Assembly (NCBI GenBank): GCA_037962975.1
Contig: CM075669.1
Span: forward strand, 82,690,001 to 82,754,000
Length of the DNA stretch: 64,000 nucleotides
Source of the DNA: Clitoria ternatea
Lineage: Eukaryota > Streptophyta > Magnoliopsida > Fabales > Fabaceae
Direction: 5' to 3'
Shown: in pieces, positions 32,701 to 44,969 of the stretch
Position numbering within the stretch: the stretch's first letter is position 1
Layout of the letters: each line of letters starts with the position of its first letter
Notes under the pieces: model-generated
Database searches by the model: none
What the model was told of the DNA's origin: nothing
What the model saw: only the letters and a program-made list of their open reading frames with translations
Made by a program: the position numbers and the translations under genes

Positions 32701-35700
32701 TCTGATAGAACGTTAATGGTTGTAGGGAACTCCATGATTTCCCAATTGCTCAGCTCTTGATCTGGATGGCAAGCATAAACCAGCTCCACATTGAGGTCAG
32801 GCTCATTCTCCACCATGGAAACTTGATCCGGATATATCACTCTGGTGCTCTTAAAGCTCTGATAGAGATCGCAGATAGGGATTCTTGCAGTGTTGATCTC
32901 TTGACCAGTAAGACGAGCAACTCTCCTCCCCTTCTTTTCCTCTTCAACCCTTTTCTTATCCGTCACAGTGGGCTTATATCCCAAGCCATATCTGTTTTTG
33001 TTTTCCGGGAGACTCACCGGTTGGGTTCTGCCTTCTAAATCCCGCCCCAATCCTTTTCCGGGTTGGTACCCTTTCCGCAACATGTTCAGCGTCACCATTA
33101 GAGGTATGTTGGGGAAAGATATCTTCACAATGCTTGTTGCATTGGCAATCTCCAAGGCTTGGAAGGATGTTTCAAGGGCTTCCTCGGCGACCTCGATGTA
33201 CGGAGTGGATATGGGTTTGCTGACCAAAAGGTCCTCCTCCCCAGAAACAGTCACCAACTTATTGTCGATGATGAATTTTAGTCTTTGATGCAGCGTGGAG
33301 GGGACCACCCCTGCCGAATGGATCCACGGTCACCCTAATAAACAGCTGTAGCCGGGCGCAATATCCATTACTTGGAAGAGTACCTGGAAAGTACAGGGCC
33401 CGACTTGTATAGGCAATTCAATTTCTCCAACGACTTCCCTACGTGTCCCATCAAAAGCCCGCACAACCATAGAGCTAGGCCTCATGTATGTTCCGTCGAA
33501 AGGCAATTTTGCCAACGTGGATTTTGGCATGACATTCAGAGAAGATCCATTATCCACAAGTACTTTTGCCAGGATATAATCTCGACATTTCACAGAAATA
33601 TGGAGGGCTTTGTTGTGCCCCCTTCCTTCAATAGGTACTTCCTCATCTGTGAAGGTCAAGTAATTATTAGCAACGATATGCCCTACTATGCCCCCAAATT
33701 GTTCGACGGGTAAATCATGCTTCACGTGCGCCTCGCTCAACACCTTCATCAACGTGTTCCGATGTGGTTCAGAACTCATTAGCAAAGACAACAGGGAAAT
33801 TTTCGCAGGGGTGTGGTTCAATTGGTCTAACACCTGGTAGTCACTATGGCGAATAAACTTCAGGAATTCCTGGGCTTCCTCTTCAGTCACAGCCCCCTTT
33901 GTTTCGCCAGAGGCTACTTCTTTTCTAGTTTTTCCTTCTCCGGTAGTCTTTCCTTGTTTGGGCTCAGGTGGTGTATATATCCTTCCACTCCGTGTCATTT
34001 TTCCCACTCCGGTTATATTTGTAATAGAGGAGGATGGTATGGAGTTGACCACCTCTGGATTGGTGACGACCACATCTGTATTGTATCTCCATGGCACAGC
34101 GTGGGAACTTTGGAAGGGGAAAAGGGTTGGTGCCCTTACTGTGAAGACAGTCTTGGCAGGAGCCGAAGCCACTGGCGTATCCTTGTTATAGTATACGACC
34201 AGGGGTTTCGGAACTCGTGCCTTACCCTGTTCCTGTACCACATTTATTTGTCCTTCACGGTGCCTACAGACCTCTATGACTCGAGCATTCATGAGTCTTT
34301 GAAGGGTTTCCTGGAAGTCCCTTCGTTTTGCGGACTGGAGGTCATTATGCTCTTCACCCCACGATCCCTCTACTAATCCCATCTTCAGCATATGGGAGTG
34401 TATTGTTTCCAAAGGCATCTGGATGTCTTCTACTTTGGAAATGCAATCTACATCCCCTTCTATAGCGTTGACATCCGATCCTTTATGGTTTGGAAGAGGA
34501 TTAGTTGTCACGCTTGGGCTCCCTTCTTTGAAGCTTATCCAGTCGGCCCGAATTAGGTCCCTTACCTTGAACTTCAGTGCCAAGCAGTTCTCAGTAGAAT
34601 GTCCCGATGCACCAGCGTGGTAATCACACCGTGCGTTCGGGTCATACCCTCTAGGATACGGTGGCTGAAGTGGCTTTAGAGGGCAGGGTACTACCATCGT
34701 GTTTTCGATGAGGTAAGGGAGAAGCTCTGTATAAGTGATGGGAATTGGATCAAATTGCGGTGGGGCACGGTCGTTGTTTTGCCTTCTCTAATTTGGATTC
34801 GGCGGGTTCATTTGTGGCTGCTGGTACGGAGCTTGTGGTGGTTGATATGGTGCCTGTAGGGGTGCAGGCGGTCACATGACAGGTGGGCGGAAATGTGGTG
34901 GATGTGGTGTTTGAACGGCGGCCACATATGGATGTGGTGTATTATGATAGGTTGATGGAAAGGCGACTGGGGTGGGTGGCCTCGGCTGGTTTCTTCCCTG
35001 ATTATGGGAGATCAGATTAGTCTCTCCCTCTCTTCTCTTTCCTTCCCCATGGGAGGGCCTTCTTACTGCATTAACCCCAGCTGGGCCTCGGGCGATCTTC
35101 CCTGTCCGGAGGCCATTTTCTATTCTTTCTCCGATAGTGACGATATCGGAGAAGTGGGAGGAAATACTTCCGATCATCTTGTCATAGAATGGCGATTAGA
35201 GTGTGTCAATAAATGTCGAGATCACCTCTTTCTCAGACAAAGGTGGGTCAACTTGCGCTGCTACTTCACGCCACCGTTGGGCGTATTCTTTGAATGTCTC
35301 GTTGTCTTTCTTGGACATGTTCTGCAATTGTACTCTATCTGGCGCCATGTCCAAATTGTACTTATACTGCTGCATGAAAGCATCTGCCAGATCCTCCCAA
35401 CAGCATATACGAGAATGTTCAAGATAGTTATACCAGGTTAGAGGCGCTCCAGCCAAACTATCTTGGAAGCAGTGGATGAGCAGAGAGTCGTTGGAGGCAT
35501 GCGAAGCCATCTTCCGGCAGTACATGGTAAGATGGTTTCTCGGACATGTCAGCCCCCGATACTTATCAAATTCAGGTGTTTTGAATTTGGGAGGAATAAC
35601 AACGTCAGGAATTAGGCAGAGTTGTGCAGCACTGCCTAATCCAAATCGATTCCTCCCATCCATTTCCCTTAATCGCCTTTCCAAGAACTCTAATCTTCCT

Positions 35701-36467
35701 TCCTGGGTAGCAGCAGTGGCAGTACTTGGTCCTGTGACGACATAGTGACTAGCACTCTTGACTGGTCGGTCAACATGTACCGGGCTCTCATTCAGAATTG
35801 GGGCTTGGTGTCCAACTGTGGCTTGGGCAGCTTGTGGTTGTTCAGCCTGTGTATGGACCGGAATCGTTTGGGGGTTCCGGATAGGTGGGATGTTTGGTTG
35901 AGCCGCGTGAAGGGTTGTTTCCTGATAATCTGGCTCTTCTTGGAGTGGTGGGAAATAGCCTGGGGGTAACCCATACTGTGGGAAGGGTACAACATTCCCT
36001 TCTTTATCAACAAAAGAGTGTTGTTGAACGTGAGTAGGGTTCGGCTTACTAAGGCGAACGGTAACAGTAGGCCCTACAGGATTTGAGCTTGGTTCCCCAG
36101 CATGACCTTGAGTGTGTTGGAGAATGGGAGATTGTTGCCTAGCATTTTCAACTTCTGCTAAAGAATCCCTTTCTGCGATCCTCTTTTCAAACATCTTGGC
36201 CATTTCAGCCATTTGTTCTTTCAATTGATTAACCTCAGCTCGCAGGTTTTCATTCTCTTGCTCTATTTCGGCCATGAGTTTCTTTCTGAGCCTGGTCGCG
36301 TAGGGATGCTTACCCGTAGTGTCTAAAGAATCACGACAAATGGTTAGAAAAATAGAGGGAACAGTTAAAGAAGATAAAAGAAGAATAAAAAATAAATGGG
36401 CATTCGCGGGATACGATTCCGAATTTGACACGTATTCCTTGACCTTTCCCCAGAACGTCGTGTTCAA
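32697..36467 (-). pseudogene. Element D gag-protease polyprotein with four nonsense codons
   Basis: One continuous minus-strand frame. The N-terminal part has a coiled coil (IEQENENLRAEVNQLKEQMA) and then the retrotransposon gag domain (HCFQDSLAGAPLTWYNYLEH, FKEYAQRWREVAAQV). A CxxH-x5-H-x4-C zinc knuckle (CDYHAGASGHSTENC) sits in 34640-34600. A retropepsin with DNGSS in place of D[TS]G (VLVDNGSSLNVMP, ~33553) follows, then a G-patch-like segment (MLRKGYQPGKGLGRDLEGRT, ~33080). Stops at 35196-35198 (TAA), 34872-34874 (TGA), ~34790 (TAG) and 33330-33332 (TGA) are all one C-to-T step from Gln or Arg codons. The true start may be the ATG inside the frame before AEIEQEN rather than at 36467, or be reached by splicing. 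Confidence 0.92.
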
Positions 36468-36623
36468 AAGTACTTAGTATAACAGTATATTGGAAATTAA
36501 CATGAGACAACTGTGAAGGCACATTAATTCATCATTCCATTCATCTGTAAAGGTACAATGTTACTTGAAAGATACGGTTACAATATTCAACTATTCCTCG
36601 CTTGGGCAATCATGACTTTTATT

Positions 36624-38525
36624 TTACAGTCTTTCTTGACAATAGTTCAAAAATGATGATATCTCCTTTGGGGTGGATAGGGGATTGACCATGCCTTCGG
36701 CCTGCTTCAACATTGAGGGAAAATCTTCCAAGATTCTATTGGATAGGTATGCCAACTTGGCGAAACGGTCCATCCATAAATGAATGACTTCATCCCGTTG
36801 AGCTAACTTTGTCCCCAAAGCTCGTGTGGCTTCTTGGCAGCGGCGTTCGGCGTCAAGGGTTTTTTTCTGTTCAGCATGTATTTCTTGCTCATAAGCTCTC
36901 ATCGTTTCATCAAGCTGTTGCTCTAATTTGTGGACTTGGGTTTGTAGCATTTCTTTTTGCATCAAAGCCTCCTTTCCCTTCTCCTTGGATTGTACCAGCA
37001 TGTCCTTTAAAATTTATTTTTCGGCCAATACAGCATCGCTCTGCTGACCCTTCATCTTCAGCTGCGAATTGGCCGCCCGAAGGCATTGATCTTGTTTTAT
37101 TCTGTAATCTTCGTCAATCTTTCTCTTTTTCCGCATTTCTTCCATAGCATGTCTTCCTTCGGAGTTCTCTTTCCTATGGAGGGCGCACTCTTGTTGGCAC
37201 TTCAGGAGGTCTTCTTCCAATTTTTGATTCCTTGCCTTTAGTTCTTCTACTTGGACTTTTAGCGATATGGTAACCTTGTCCTCCACAATGCACGGCGGAG
37301 GAACTGTGTCCTCAGGTTGGTATGAAGGGCTCTTGAAAGGCAATTTCACGATGAAGACTCTGTTCACCACCCAATCTAAGTATTCAACTCTCACAGCGTG
37401 GCTTCGTGCTCCCAGTTCTTTGCCCATCCTATGGACTTTCTTCCAAGCATTGGCTATGTCCCGAATAGTGGAGGTGTAATTCCCATTCGCATAGTACAGA
37501 ACGAAAGGAGTAAGTAGTGCTTCGTCCGGCGGCCCAAGTAGAGGATAAGCCAACTGCCGCTTAGCAATAACAGGATTATAATTGATGCAACCTTGTGTCC
37601 CCATTAGAGGAACATTTGGATATCCCCCACAGCTATAAATGATGGACTCAACTTCTAGCCATTGAGGACACCACCTCGCCTTTTCTGCTGTAAGGCCTAC
37701 AAGGTGATTAGCCCACTCACGCCCATTCTTCATTGTCAACTGACACAATTTCAAATCAGAGATGGGACACTCGGCTTTGCATAGTTGATGAAAAGCGTGG
37801 GATGTGAGCCACACATATAGAACAGGCAAACAATAAATAATCCTCTTTCCTCCTTGGGTATGGCAGAAATCCAAGGTGCAATAGACATTGGCCAACACTG
37901 CTGTGACGGGATTTTCCATTCTGTGCTTACGAGCGGTGAAGACACCTATAGCATCATAATCTACGTAGTTGTCTAAGTTAGGGAATAAGACAACTCCGTA
38001 AATAGTGAGAGCCAAGGTATCAATGAAAGCTTCCCATTCTTCCTTCTCTGCCAGGACATGCATGTGCTTCTCCAGAAATTCCCTAGTAAATCCGGGAATC
38101 TGGTTTCTGTTCATTTGTACTCCTCTTAACATTTCAGGATGGACCTTCAAAATACGAGCGACAGAAGTGATTGACGCGTGATGGTCCAAATGGCGATAAG
38201 GAATCTGTCCCTCCATTGGCATCCCCAATATTTGTTCAAATTCTTCTATGGAGGGTGCCAGTTGAAAGTCTTGGAAAGTGAAACAGCGGAGAGGTGGGTC
38301 ATAGAATTGTGCCAGAGCTGTGATGGCTTCTGTTTGGACGTCTACCTCCAAGAGTTTCAGGATCTTCCCATACTTCCTTGCGAAAGTCATCTTTTGTGTC
38401 AAGCTCAGTTTTTTCCCTAGTGCTTGTAAACTGTCAGTATTGACCTTTCTAGCCTTGAGGTGCAATAACTTCTTCAATTCAGTCACCCCTATATCACAAT
38501 TACTGTGTCCCATGTTAATTTCCAT
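36624..38525 (-). pseudogene. Element D ORF1 (Ogre-specific, DUF7745-like) with one nonsense codon
   Basis: From ATG 38525 the frame runs 503 codons (MEINMGHSNCDIGVTELKKL … LYVWLTSHAF … TSTIRDIANAWKKVH). It meets TAA at 37014-37016 and continues in the same frame to 36624, for 633 residues in all. The last ~230 residues are Glu/Gln/Lys-rich with heptads (VEELKARNQKLEEDLLKCQQ; HKLEQQLDETMRAYEQEI), a long coiled coil. ORF1 upstream of gag is a defining Ogre feature. The N-terminal region matches the plant DUF7745 / 'mobile-domain-like' proteins as I remember them. Its role in the element is not known. The stop is explained by CAA-to-TAA. Confidence 0.85.
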
Positions 38526-39510
38526 ACTGTCTTAGAAATACCGACAAATTCGGAATCGTCCCCTGCGAATATCAAGATAAAGAATGGAATCAGTTATGCG
38601 AGCTCAAAAGTCTTAGGTTTTCCCAATCGTCATTGCCACTTCAACCAGAGGGAAATGAAGTATAATTTTTTTTTGGATTTTTCCTTCGACGATTAGGAGA
38701 ACCTATGACTTCAGACTTAGAGATACATGACAAAAAAGAGAGGATCATCTATTCACCTGAAGAATACTTGTGTGTTCCAAAAAATTTTCCAAGACTAAGC
38801 GAATCTTTGGATGATAGATAATCCCTTTTTAATAACAGGAAAGTGAAAATGACATAAGGTAAAGTAAAGTTTGCCCTTTCGTGGCCTAAGTCAGGTTTTG
38901 TTGAAGGTTTTCTCTGGACCTTAGGGCTTGTCTAAAAGTGACTCTTCACACCGGGTGGCTTATACTAGACTTCTAGAAGGTTACCAGAGCCAAGATCCTA
39001 CCCATGACAGGGACACAACAGTGGGGAACCACTAGGTGCGTATGTCACAAGAGGTCGAACTCTAGTTGGGGTTCTCACGATCACCGGATAGGAAGTACAT
39101 CCTATACGATTCCGTATACCAACCCCTCCTAACTTAAGTTTCATTTGGGGCCCGGGTATAGGGCGCCACTCATAAGTGTGTGCGAGTAATTTGTGAGTGT
39201 AGTGTGTGAAAGGGCATTCAATACCTTTTTACCTTACACCATTCTGCACAGAGAACAAACACAGAACAAAATATACAAAGTCATATATCCTAGGGTTCAA
39301 TGATTGCAGAAAAGTAACATAGTCCTCTACCCTAGGGTTCAATAATCATACGGAACATGGACAATAAAACGAATAACAAGATGCAAATAATAACGAACAT
39401 TCACAACAATTAACGGAAAATAAAAAAAACAAGGGGAATAAATCCAAGCTAAACAAAGGCTATATAAAAAAACGCGCTTTCAACCAAACTGGCCTGACTC
39501 TCTTAAGCTG
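38526..39510 (-). other. Element D 5' leader
   Basis: Untranslated sequence between PBS and ORF1, about 1 kb, with no coding similarity seen. Long leaders are usual in Ogre elements. Confidence 0.7.
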
Positions 39511-39528
39511 TCCCCAGTGGAGTCGCCA
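39511..39528 (-). promoter_or_regulatory. Element D primer-binding site
   Basis: On the minus strand TGGCGACTCCACTGGGGA follows the LTR end by two bases. It fits the tRNA-Arg-type PBS described for Ogre elements as I recall it. Confidence 0.82.
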
Positions 39529-39530
39529 TC

Positions 39531-42500
39531 TGTCGCAACCTGGATCGCGACGGCGAGGCGAGAGAGAGAGGAATGTGTGGAATGAAACAGGGAGTCGCCA
39601 CCAACATTTTTATCCATAGGAAAAACATTGGAAAAAACTAGGTTCAGTAAAGCACTGGTTAAAAATTGAGATTCAAGTTCGGGAGTCGGTTACGAGTAGG
39701 GAAGGTATTAGCACCCTACATCGCCTGTCCAAAACAGTACCAAGATTAAAAATGCACAACATAAATAGCCTTACAAAAGATGGTTTATTTCTTCCCTTTC
39801 ATTGTTGTATTTTTTATTTAAAGACGACAAAATAGAGTGAGAGAACTGTACAAACATAGAATGTCGAAGCAAGGTCAATGGGGCACTTCATCCGGATTAA
39901 ACTCGACTTCGATATGAGACAGAGAGGGGAAAAGAATGCTAATAAGGCGTCACGCCTACATTATACATCCTCGAATAAAAAAAATAGGGATAGGAAAGAG
40001 ATAAGCGGGACGTCTCGTCCTAAGTATCCCTTCCCTATGAATTATGGCGAGGCTTAAGCAAAAACTAGGGGGAAACCAACAAGACGTCACGTCTAAATTG
40101 ATTTTCACGGAAGTAACCAAAAAAAGAACATTTATGAAAGAAACATGAAAGTAAGGAAATAAATCAGTAAAGGGAAATAAGAGAGATGGGCCCGACAGGA
40201 ATTGAGATCCTGCTCCTACGTATTCTTGAATTATCAAGAAATCAGGGTTACGTAGTTCTGAATGTTTTTCTTTTAGGAAAAGACTTGGGAGATGATGATG
40301 GATGTCACTGAGGTGGGGAACTCGTACAAGGCGAAGTTCTTCGCATGTGTACGAATCCTAAAGAGGTTGTGTAGACGGGAGTGCTCCCGTACGACACTGT
40401 TTAAAAATGATTTATTTCTTTTTTTTTATTTTTATTTAGATTTGAAAGAAAATATAGGAAACATTTATTTCCCTTTATTATATTTTACCATGAAACGAAA
40501 GGAAAAAGGTAGTAGAAGCTACAAAAGAGAAAGGGAAACAATAAATTCTGAAAACAGAGGAAAAATAAGTGAAAACCGAGTGGGAGAAGAGAAAAACCGA
40601 GTGAAAATGGCAAAAACCGAGTGAAAATTACAAAAAACGAGTGGAAATAGCAGAAACCGAGTGAGAAAGAGGAAAAACCGAGTAAAAATGGTAAAACCGA
40701 GTGATGAAAGCAGAAAACCGAGTGAGGACAAGGAAAAAACCGAGTGAAAATGAGGAAACCGAGTGGAAATAGCAGAAACCGAGTGAGAGCAGTAGCTTAC
40801 CGAGTGAGAAGTGATTTACCGAGTGAGACAGTGAGAAGAGGGACGGTATTGGAGTTGAGTGGAGTGAGGAGATTGGATTTGGTGTACTTGAGGGGAGTAC
40901 TGGACGGTGTATAAGAGGAATTGGGACGGTGTGTGGGTGAAGGGATGAGGAGGTCGGTTTTGATGAGGACGGTTGGCTAGGCGGTATTGGCTGAGAGGAA
41001 TGAAGTGCTGGGCGGTGTTGTGTTGAGGGGAGAGGACGGTGTGGCTGAGAGGTACGAAGTAATGGGCGGTGTTGTGTTGAGGGGAGAGGACGGTGTGGCT
41101 GAGGGAGACAAGAAGGAGGTACAGGGCTGGCTGATGAAGAGAGGAAGGAGGAGATAGGAATGGTGAGGGTGCTGGATGCGTATCTGTGTGTGTAAGTATG
41201 TGTAAGGGCTGAAAGCTTCAGCCCCTTGCCTATTTATAGGCTAGTTTGAGTGGAAGGCCAGCTCAGGCTTCCACTTCCGAGTGGAATGCCAGCTCAGGCC
41301 TCCACTCAGAGTGAAGTGGGGGACAACGGCTGGGTGGGAATTTTTAATTCCCCCCACTTCCAACCCTGTTTGCCACTTGTCTACCACCCCCAGGATTCCT
41401 GGATCCACTTGGGTGGTGGAATCCAAGTCAGCACGGGCTAACAGGGGGACCTGGTGGGAATCCGAGTGAGAATGGCAGAAAACCGAGTGAGAATTATGGA
41501 AATCCGAGTGAAAATATTGGAAATCCGAGTAAGAATGTTGAATTCCGAGTGTAAATGTTGGAAATCCGAGTGTAAATGACTCGGATCACCCTCTCAGTCA
41601 ATTCTGAGTGGGAAAAGGGGGAAAATCCGACTGGGAAAAGGCCCCTTTTATGCTAAAGAAATCATGTTGGTGTTGTGCAATTGGATTGAGTGGGCAATTA
41701 AAGAAATTGAGTCAGAACCGAGTGAAAACTGACTCGGATTCCAACTCCTCTCCACAATCCGAGTGACCAATGACTCGGAACCGACTGAAATAGGTGAAGT
41801 GTGACTCGGAGATGAGAGAAAGATGACTCGGGACGGGTAAAAAGTGGCTCGGTGAAGGTTTGAAGTATGGTGGAAATGGGGGCTTGGAATTGATTGGCCA
41901 AAAGGACTCGGGAAAGGTGGCTGACTGACTGAAGTGTCACTTGGAAACCGATTGGAAATTGGGTCAGGAGTGGGCGAGAAAAGAATCACACGGAACCGAC
42001 TGAAAATGGGTCGAAAGTCGAGTGAAATGACTCATTCGGTGCTGACTGGAAATGCTTCACTCGGTTCTGACTAAGAAGCAGCTCTCGGTTCTGATTGAAG
42101 GGGCAACACTCGGAATTCTTTTCAGCTTGGATGTATTTCTGATTGAAGCATCCACTCGGATTTTCTTCAAAAGTGATATAGAACTTCACTGCTTGAAGGA
42201 TCAACTCGGATTTTCACTCGGATTTTGCCTAACTTCTACTCAGAAATTGGAAGTTTGGCTATTTTAATTCAGATTTCCTTCCAACCGAGTGATACTCACT
42301 CGGATTTACTTCAATCAGCAGTCAGTTCCTTTTTCCACTCGGATTTGTTGCAGTAGGGGATCTTCCGCTCAGATTCTCCTCTAACAGGGTCATTTTTCAC
42401 TCGGAATTGACATTCTTTGCGATCAGGGCTTGTAAACTGGCATCTTCTCTCGGAATGCATATGAGAGGGAATCATCCACTCGGATTTACATCTAATCTGA

Positions 42501-43281
42501 GTCATTTCACTCATGTTTGAACTCAACAGGTCACACTCCACTCGGATTGGTCCATTGTTGAGTCATTATTCGGATTTCCCACCCAACAGGTCATACTCTA
42601 CTCGGACATGCCCAAATCTGAGTAGTTTCACTCGGATTTTCTCCATTTAGAGTAATGTCACTCGGATTTAACTCATTCTGAGTGATTTCACTCAGATTTG
42701 ATCCAACAGGAGAATATTCCACTCAGATTTGACTTCAACAGGGAGCATTTCACTCGGAAATGACTCATTATGAGTGATTCCACTCGGATTTCATCATTTT
42801 TGAGTCATTCCATTCGGACTTCTCTTGAAAATAGGCATAATCCACTCGGACTGGCTTGGCAGGGAAGCTATCCACTCGGATTCAACTTCAACAGGGGAGC
42901 ATTTCACTCAGAAATGACTCATTCTGAATGATTCCACTCGGATTTCATCAATTTTGAGTCATTCAACTCGGAAATGCTTCATTTTGACTCAGATTTGACC
43001 ATTTTTTAGTTTTTTCACTCGGATTTATCTCCACCAGGGCTGTATTTCACTCGGGAATGCTTTAACCTGAGTTATCCTGTTCAGATGTGATCATTTTTGA
43101 GTCATTCCAATCGAATTTGCCTCCAACAGGGCTGTATTTCACTTGGAAAAGCTTCATTCTAAGTTATTTTGCTCGGTTCTGATTATTTTGGAGCCATTCT
43201 TTTCGAATCTGACCATTCTGAATTAGAATTCAGTATAAAAAGATTCATTCCACTTGGACCGGACCAAAAGAGGTGTTCACA
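39531..43281 (-). mobile_element. Element D 5' LTR
   Basis: 3751 bp, co-linear with the copy at 22643-26394. In the first ~240 bp of the plus-strand alignment I counted eight substitutions and one 2-bp (AG) indel; later stretches, such as 42052-42267, are almost identical. The TATA word (TATTTATA on the plus strand) is at 41231-41238. It ends at AACCT, the target duplication. Confidence 0.94.
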
Positions 43282-43286
43282 AACCT

Positions 43287-43632
43287 TTAAAAAGACCTTT
43301 GAGTTAGGTGCGTTTTCTTAGTACTGTGGAGCTAGGGTCACTTACCAAGCCTATGGTAATGCTTTGATTGATTTGACTTGAGTGACATGAAAATATTTCC
43401 TTAAAACACTTGAGAGAATTAGTGAGAGAATGAATCTATTGAGTCACTTGAAGCATGGTTTTAAAAGAAAACATGGATTATTTAGCATTCATGTTTCATT
43501 CCTCTTCTTTTAGTTTATGAGATCATAATTTTGTTTGGGTTCCTTTGCATGTTAGTTCTTTATTAACTTTTCCTCAACTTGATGAATGTGATGATTGCTT
43601 GAGGACAAGCAATGTTTTAGTTTTGGGTATTT
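43287..43632 (+). other. Element C 3' spacer, right part
   Basis: Resumes C after element D. It reads GAGGACAAGCAATGTTTTAG then TTTTGGGTATTT directly before the 3' LTR, the expected but degraded polypurine-tract position. Confidence 0.7.
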
Positions 43633-44969
43633 TGATGTCTCTAAAACACATCAATTTAGGTTGTATTTTATAGGCATTATTAGGATATATTGAATAAATC
43701 TCCCTAAAATCCATTATGAATTTTGTTTTTTCCTTCCTTTTCTACTTGGTTTACAAGTTTTGCAGGAATCTATAAGTTTGAAGACTTTTTTTGGGTTAAG
43801 AATGGAAAGTAATGCATAACGAAGTAACCTACGCCAAAAGAAAAGAAAAAAAGAAAAGAAAAACGATGCCCAGGACAGTGCACTCCATGGCCAAGCCCTG
43901 GTGGGAACCATGGCCATGGAGTGGGATGCCAAAAATTTATATTGATGAAGTCAGAGTGAATGACGGCCAGGCTGTAGAGCTCACCATAGCCATGGTTTGT
44001 GTCTGACAGGAGGGAGTTACGTTTTTGGCTCTATAAAAGGGGAAATGAGGCACTATTTTAAGATTTTTGCATTCTATGGTCTAGAGGCATGCTGTACAGG
44101 CATAAGAGGTGATTCAAGAAGACTCTCTCAAGGATTTTCAAGGAGGAAAACATAAAGGGAACGAAGAATTCGAAGAATCTACACTTCTTGTGGTTGGTTT
44201 TTAAGATTCCTTGTTTTACCTTTTTGTTTAAACTTTGTAAGCCTTGTTTCTGAGTTATATAGATTCAATGAACTATTTTGATTTCTTATACACCATGAGT
44301 GGCTAGAATCCTTATTCTTGGGATTTAGAGGGCGGATTGTAATTTGATTGGTTGTAATCCTTAAATTGCTTTATCAATGAAATCATTATTTACCTTTAAT
44401 TCTTGATTGCCTAATTTACGCTCAATGATCTAGAGATAGGCATTGAGTAATGTTTATTTAAATTTGGGAAGGGCTAAAAAGTAAACCTCTTTAATGTAAT
44501 TCAAGAATTTGAACCTAAGATTGAATCTAGGAGGGACTAAGAAGTAAACCTTTTTGGTTATTGTGTAAACTTAAAATTTCCATAATTCTTAACAACTCTG
44601 TTTTTGAATTGAACAAATGTTTGTTTGATTTCTGAGTAATCTAATGGAGCTCTGAGAAGGGAAAATTAGAATCTTAGGAAGTTGGTCATGGTTAACATGA
44701 AAGTAAGAGATAAGGTAAAATCTCTAAACACCATTACAAACTAATTCACTGTTTGAGGATCCCAATATATGTTTAATTGATTTCATTCCCGAAGATTCTT
44801 TGATTTGCAATTTTTAATTACTCTATTTTTAGTTTCTTTGCACAAAATCTTGATTCTTACTTTTTTAGATAAATAGGATCATAATTATGAGTACTTAAGA
44901 ACACGGTCCCTGAGGAGATGATAATTCTTTATATTACACGACAAACCCGTGCACTTACGGGTGCTGTCA
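43633..44969 (+). mobile_element. Element C 3' LTR
   Basis: Starts TGATGTCTCTAAAACACATC and ends …GGTGCTGTCA. The TATA box TATAAAA is at 44032-44038. A perfect 12-bp inverted repeat CACTCCATGGCC…GGCCATGGAGTG lies at 43881-43892 and 43912-43923, about 110 bp upstream of the TATA box. Followed by the target duplication CCAAC. Confidence 0.9.

Larger units (their letters stand above)
22643..43281 (-). mobile_element. Element D: 20.6 kb Ogre/Tat-lineage LTR retrotransposon, nearly complete
   Basis: Two 3.75 kb LTRs (22643-26394; 39531-43281) are flanked by the 5-bp duplication AACCT (22638-22642 and 43282-43286). In element orientation the order is LTR, PBS, leader, ORF1, gag-protease, intron, RT-RNaseH-aRNaseH-integrase, tandem-repeat-rich 3' UTR, PPT, LTR. 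The extra ORF upstream of gag, the intron between protease and RT, the second archaeal-like RNase H and the repeat-laden 3' UTR are the defining traits of Ogre elements. In the LTR stretches compared by eye the two copies differ by roughly 1-3%, so the insertion is recent. At least six in-frame nonsense codons disable this copy. Confidence 0.95.
15909..44969 (+). mobile_element. Element C: Athila-like LTR retrotransposon, non-autonomous, inserted in B and itself interrupted by D
   Basis: Two related LTRs (15909-17302 and 43633-44969) bound the element. A 5-bp target duplication CCAAC (15904-15908 and 44970-44974) confirms one insertion event into B's protease. Inside are remnants of Athila-type gag, a protease-like segment and a downstream env-position ORF, but nothing recognisable as RT, RNase H or integrase. 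Element D occupies 22643-43281. Without D and its duplicated AACCT, C is about 8.4 kb. Confidence 0.9.

Noticed and set aside
33846..35441. Plus-strand open frames opposite gag-protease
   Set aside because: They are antisense to a well-supported retrotransposon frame and match nothing.
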